A stretch of DNA of 6,809 nt from Myxococcales bacterium (GTDB lineage: Bacteria; Myxococcota_A; Polyangia; Fen-1088). The translations under genes and the position numbers were made by a program. The DNA lies in assembly GCA_003161835.1 (NCBI GenBank), contig PMNO01000621.1, forward strand, positions 1-6,809. The letters are read 5' to 3'. The notes under the pieces were generated by a model. It made no database searches. It saw only the letters and a list, made by a program, of their open reading frames with translations, and was not told the origin of the DNA. This document shows positions 5,691 to 6,809 of this stretch, one piece after another. Numbering within the stretch: the first letter of the stretch is position 1; each line of letters starts with the position of its first letter.

Positions 5691-6809
5691 TCAGTCCTTC
5701 TTGAGCTTGAACTCGACCCGGTTTCCCGGCTCCTGGGCGGGGCTGGCGCCCAGGGCCGTCAAGCGCGGCGACACCAGGAACAGACGCGCCGCACCCCCCG
5801 GAGAGATCTTCGCGAGCGCCTCGAGCACGGTGGTCGCGCGACGCTTGGCCAACCCCCGCAGGGCCTCGTCGTCGACGATCGTGTTGGCCAGCATCAGCTT
5901 CTCCATCTCCGCGCCGGGCAGATCCTTGGGACGGCCCAGAACGTTGCGAGGCTTTGGAAAGGTCTCGGCCTTGTAGGCCTGTTCAACCAAGGCCGGGCGT
6001 TCCGAGGGTGCAAAGGCCACCGTCTCGGGATCGGACACCGCGGCGCCGGCGGCGACCAGGCCCAGGAGCTTCTGCGCCCGCAGCTTCGCTTCGTAGAGGT
6101 TGCGTTTGAGACCTTCGCGATCGCGGTCCCGGTCGGCCCCGCCCTCAATCTCGAACGACAGCCCGGGCCGTTCTTTCAACGCCTTCCCCAGCGATTCGAG
6201 CTTTGAACGTGCCTTGCCGTCCAAGGTTGCCGAGCCCTGGGCGAAATCCACGCGCGAAAGCTGCTCGCCGCCGCCGAACAGAGACGCGATCATCGAGAAT
6301 GGCGCGGTCGCGGCCTTCACGATCAGGTTCCCCAGAACCTTCAAGACGGCACGACCAATTTTGAAGTCGGGATTGTCGAGTGACCCGGCTATCGGCAGGT
6401 CGATATCGATCACGCCATGGCGATCCTTCAGCAAGGCGACGGCCAGGCGAACCGGCAAGGACGTCGCGTCGGGGCTGGGCACTTTGTCCCCGAAAGTGAA
6501 CTGTTCGACGACCAGGCGATTCTTGGCGTCGAGCTTCCTGTCGACGATGTGATAGTCGAGCGCCAGCGCCAACTTGCCCTTTTCGATGGCGTAGCCCGCA
6601 TACCGGGCGGCGTACGGGCTGGTGGGCGGAAGCTCGAAGTCCTTCAGATTCACCTTCACGTCGACGAAGAGATTCTTGGCCAGAGGATTGATCTTGCCGA
6701 CGATCGACAGAGCGCCGGAGTGGTCGACGCTGCCTCGAATGTCGATGTCCGCCTGGGTTGAGCCGTCGGCGGACAGGCCGGAGACGCGTCCCGCCAGATC
6801 GGTCAACTC
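5691..6809 (-). CDS. DUF748 (AsmA-like) envelope protein with OmpA-like C-terminal domain, partial
   Basis: The frame runs off the right edge, so only the last 372 residues are visible. Residue numbers below count from the TTG codon at 6806, which is internal and not the start. DUF748 proteins (PF05359) belong to the AsmA-like group of envelope proteins with long beta-rich bodies; roles in lipid transport or envelope integrity are known or suspected for that group. Family marks are NPLAKNLFVDVKVNLKDFEL (40-59), SPYAARYAGYAIEKGKL (63-79), DAKNRLVVEQFTFGDKV (93-109), LPVRLAVALLKDRHGVIDIDLP (117-138) and NPDFKIG (145-151). A hydrophobic stretch at about 152-178 follows. The tail resembles a divided OmpA-like domain: VDFAQGSATLD with ALKERPGLSFEIEGGAD (187-225), then LAKRRATTVLEAL (319-331), RLFLVSP and a final NRVEFKLK. 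Asp225 and Arg323 match peptidoglycan-contacting positions of OmpA domains. It ends at TGA 5693-5691. Confidence 0.88.
   Translation of the reverse strand, partial: ELTDLAGRVSGLSADGSTQADIDIRGSVDHSGALSIVGKINPLAKNLFVDVKVNLKDFELPPTSPYAARYAGYAIEKGKLALALDYHIVDRKLDAKNRLVVEQFTFGDKVPSPDATSLPVRLAVALLKDRHGVIDIDLPIAGSLDNPDFKIGRAVLKVLGNLIVKAATAPFSMIASLFGGGEQLSRVDFAQGSATLDGKARSKLESLGKALKERPGLSFEIEGGADRDRDREGLKRNLYEAKLRAQKLLGLVAAGAAVSDPETVAFAPSERPALVEQAYKAETFPKPRNVLGRPKDLPGAEMEKLMLANTIVDDEALRGLAKRRATTVLEALAKISPGGAARLFLVSPRLTALGASPAQEPGNRVEFKLKKD

Noticed and set aside
3748..5976. A 742-codon open frame on the plus strand, opposite the ATPase, lipoprotein and DUF748 genes.
   Set aside because: It runs antisense through three well-supported genes and two intergenic regions. 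The translation is Arg/Gly-rich with no domain, which is expected of stop-poor antisense frames in GC-rich DNA.

Overview
The window is a GC-rich chromosomal segment from a Gram-negative bacterium. It carries an outer-membrane beta-barrel, two predicted lipoproteins and a DUF748/AsmA-like envelope protein. The Ala/Asp/Gly/Pro-rich linker behind one lipoprotein signal, the Ala/Pro/Thr-rich N-terminus of the porin and the very high third-position GC suggest a myxobacterium-like organism (Myxococcota/Polyangia). That placement is inferred from protein style only, not from a marker gene.

Layout. Left, plus strand: the 3' end of a ribokinase-type PfkB sugar kinase (1-268), a sugar-binding type 1 periplasmic lipoprotein (about 456-1535) and a BBP2-type outer-membrane porin (1749-2972). 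A very strong intrinsic terminator (3011-3042) closes this half. Right, minus strand, reading from the right edge inward: the C-terminal part of a DUF748 protein with an OmpA-like tail (5691-6809), a lipoprotein with a possible SGNH-hydrolase-like domain (4537-5556) and an ORC/CDC6-like AAA+ ATPase with a C-terminal winged helix (3148-4353). The two halves converge on 3043-3147. No RNA gene, mobile element or CRISPR array was seen.

How the genes may work together. Kinase, periplasmic binding protein and porin are plausible steps of carbohydrate uptake: passage through the outer membrane, capture in the periplasm and phosphorylation in the cytoplasm. No ABC permease or ATPase lies inside the window, and the porin has its own leader of about 210 bp with a 16-bp palindrome. 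The minus-strand genes look like separate units: the gaps are 134 and 183 bp, and a GC hairpin follows each of the first two stops. The ATPase has an AT-rich promoter island unlike the surrounding DNA, with a perfect TATAAT and a palindrome that touches its start codon.

The window does not show a clearly new multi-gene system. The most interesting items are the OmpA-like domain interrupted by about 85 residues at the end of the DUF748 protein, the orphan STAND/ORC-like ATPase with its palindromic start region, the lipoprotein that seems to keep only part of the SGNH signature, and the palindrome in front of the porin.
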